From Nanobdellota archaeon (lineage in GTDB: Archaea > Nanobdellota > Nanobdellia > Woesearchaeales > CG1-02-33-12): DNA of 6,753 nt. Shown piece after piece: positions 5,604-6,753 of the stretch. Position 1 is the stretch's first letter. Each line of letters starts with the position of its first letter. The stretch spans positions 1 to 6,753 of the forward strand of contig JAHIFA010000144.1 in the NCBI GenBank assembly GCA_018901315.1, read 5' to 3'. The notes beneath the pieces were generated by a model that worked only from the letters and a program-made list of their open reading frames with translations, ran no database searches and was not told the origin of the DNA. The translations under genes were made by a program, and so were the position numbers.

Positions 5604-6753
5604 CTCCAGCTAAATAAAACAAGCCAGCTAAAAACAAAACAGAGTTATAGCCAAGGAATAATGCAATAAGAATAGCCAATATAGGGCTTAGAACCGAGGC
5701 ACTTCCATTAACAGCCCATGCCCAGGCTATGAGATCTTTCTTTATCATTCTTATTCCCAATGGGAATGGAAAGCCCATGAAAAATCCCACTGGCGCTGTA
5801 ATTAATATGCTCAATATTATTTTTAAGATTAAGTTTAATGAAATAAACAAATCAGTAATAAAATCCAGTAAAAACATATAAAGAATAACCAAAATAAAGA
5901 GTACAAAAACAATATTAGTTAATTTTTTAATTTTAAATCTTTGCGAATATAGCGCACCTAGGCTAGAGAATAAAAGCATTGAAAATATGATTGAGGAAGA
6001 GGAAAAAATAACATGGCCTAAAAATAAAATGAATTTTTGTATAAAAACAACTTCAATAAATAAATAACTCAAGCCAATTGCAAAGAAATAAATTAATATG
6101 CTTTTTTTTATTTTTTTATTTCTATTGAAAAATTTTATTGGCAATAGAATAAAAATCAGGGCTAAAATAAAAGTCTGAATCAGAACAAAAAATATTAAAA
6201 ACCCAGAGTCAAGAAAGGGATTCCACCTTTGGCCAATCATATTATATAATTCTTTAATTTTGGAAATCTTAAAAAAATTAAAATAAAAAGGCCTATTATC
6301 TGTTACAGGTCTTACATCAAAGATATAATCTTCGTAAAATTCATCTTTATTTTTTAATAGGTTCTGGATAGAATTATAATAATAAGGCTCTTTGAACTTA
6401 AGATTTTTATTTGGAGTAAAATCTGCTGGCAGGTAAATAATGTCAAACTTATTTTTTTCAGAAAAATCATTGATTTTTTCTATAGTACTCTGGTTTAAAT
6501 CAGTTTTTGATAAAACCAGTGTAACTGTTGTCCATGAGCGAAACATTGCAGTCTTTTTTGCATCTTTATCAATCTCTAATGCCAAAGAAAATAGTCTCAG
6601 GCTTTCCCTTGGGGGAAATAGTAGCCATCTTGTGACTACAAGAAAGCCATCATCACTCAAAGAATCATAGTATTCATTAAAAGCCTCTTCTGTGAGCAAA
6701 TAATTTTCACTCAAGCCAGAGATCCCTGCAGAACCACTTAAAACATTTCCTGC
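5563..6753 (-). CDS. spermidine synthase-like polytopic membrane protein, 5' end missing
   Basis: The frame is open to the right window edge, so this is the C-terminal part (396 residues) of a larger protein; the TTG at 6714 is internal. The first part is the end of a Rossmann, spermidine synthase-like domain. It includes [20 protein letters not shown], then [22 protein letters not shown] (33-54), and ends with [16 protein letters not shown] (146-161), a signature of this family. About seven membrane helices follow, with the family-like motifs [54 protein letters not shown] and [14 protein letters not shown]. Such proteins are annotated as spermidine synthase-like or MFS/spermidine synthase fusions, and true aminopropyl transfer is unproven. 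The SAM-binding half lies beyond the window. The gene converges on the isoaspartyl methyltransferase gene with a 41-nt overlap of coding ends. Confidence 0.88.
   Translation of the reverse strand, partial: AGNVLSGSAGISGLSENYLLTEEAFNEYYDSLSDDGFLVVTRWLLFPPRESLRLFSLALEIDKDAKKTAMFRSWTTVTLVLSKTDLNQSTIEKINDFSEKNKFDIIYLPADFTPNKNLKFKEPYYYNSIQNLLKNKDEFYEDYIFDVRPVTDNRPFYFNFFKISKIKELYNMIGQRWNPFLDSGFLIFFVLIQTFILALIFILLPIKFFNRNKKIKKSILIYFFAIGLSYLFIEVVFIQKFILFLGHVIFSSSSIIFSMLLFSSLGALYSQRFKIKKLTNIVFVLFILVILYMFLLDFITDLFISLNLILKIILSILITAPVGFFMGFPFPLGIRMIKKDLIAWAWAVNGSASVLSPILAILIALFLGYNSVLFLAGLFYLAGVIFLRPGLLKAQI

Noticed and set aside
6440..6670. Plus-strand 76-residue frame within the membrane-protein gene
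   Set aside because: It is antisense to the spermidine synthase-like domain, which has clear family motifs.
1..6753. CRISPR array, insertion sequence or attachment-site repeats
   Set aside because: No regularly spaced direct repeats, transposase motifs or terminal inverted repeats were seen.

Overview
The window is AT-rich and most likely comes from an archaeon, probably a small-genome DPANN-type lineage; that placement is inferred. It rests on TATA-like boxes about 25 nt upstream of starts, at least two apparently leaderless genes, a candidate C/D box-like small RNA, T-tract terminators, and a gene set of a TldD/PmbA-family protein, a dCTP deaminase-like protein, an isoaspartyl methyltransferase and a spermidine synthase-like membrane protein.

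Left part (1-1135, +): the 3' portion of a TldE/PmbA-type gene, cut by the window edge. Positions 1219-3306 (-): four small genes of unknown function in tandem, read leftward. The lead gene (3306-2944) faces a divergent + operon. The third gene (1991-1761) looks like a glutaredoxin-type fold without the redox cysteines.

Middle (3396-4159, +): a short dCTP deaminase/dUTPase-superfamily gene overlapping a winged-helix regulator gene by an ATGA junction. The divergent intergenic region (3307-3395) holds a perfect palindromic TATA-like box and three copies of TATTGAC. Two of these are placed exactly symmetrically about the TATA box, near both predicted transcription starts. The dCTP deaminase-like protein has Gly at both positions where the family has its catalytic acidic residues. 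I read this as a possible self-regulated module: pseudoenzyme, DNA-binding partner and divergent orphan gene cluster.

Right part: a basic helical orphan protein (4572-4168, -), then an intergenic region of about 260 bp. That region contains a 73-nt candidate structured RNA on the minus strand with its own TATA box and U-tract. The remainder is an isoaspartyl methyltransferase with an N-terminal hydrophobic segment (4833-5603, +), overlapping tail to tail by 41 nt with the 3' part of a spermidine synthase-like polytopic membrane protein (6753-5563, -, cut by the window edge).

The items most worth a second look are the 73-nt RNA, the inactive-looking dCTP deaminase homologue paired with a winged-helix protein, and the symmetric operator-like repeats between the divergent units.
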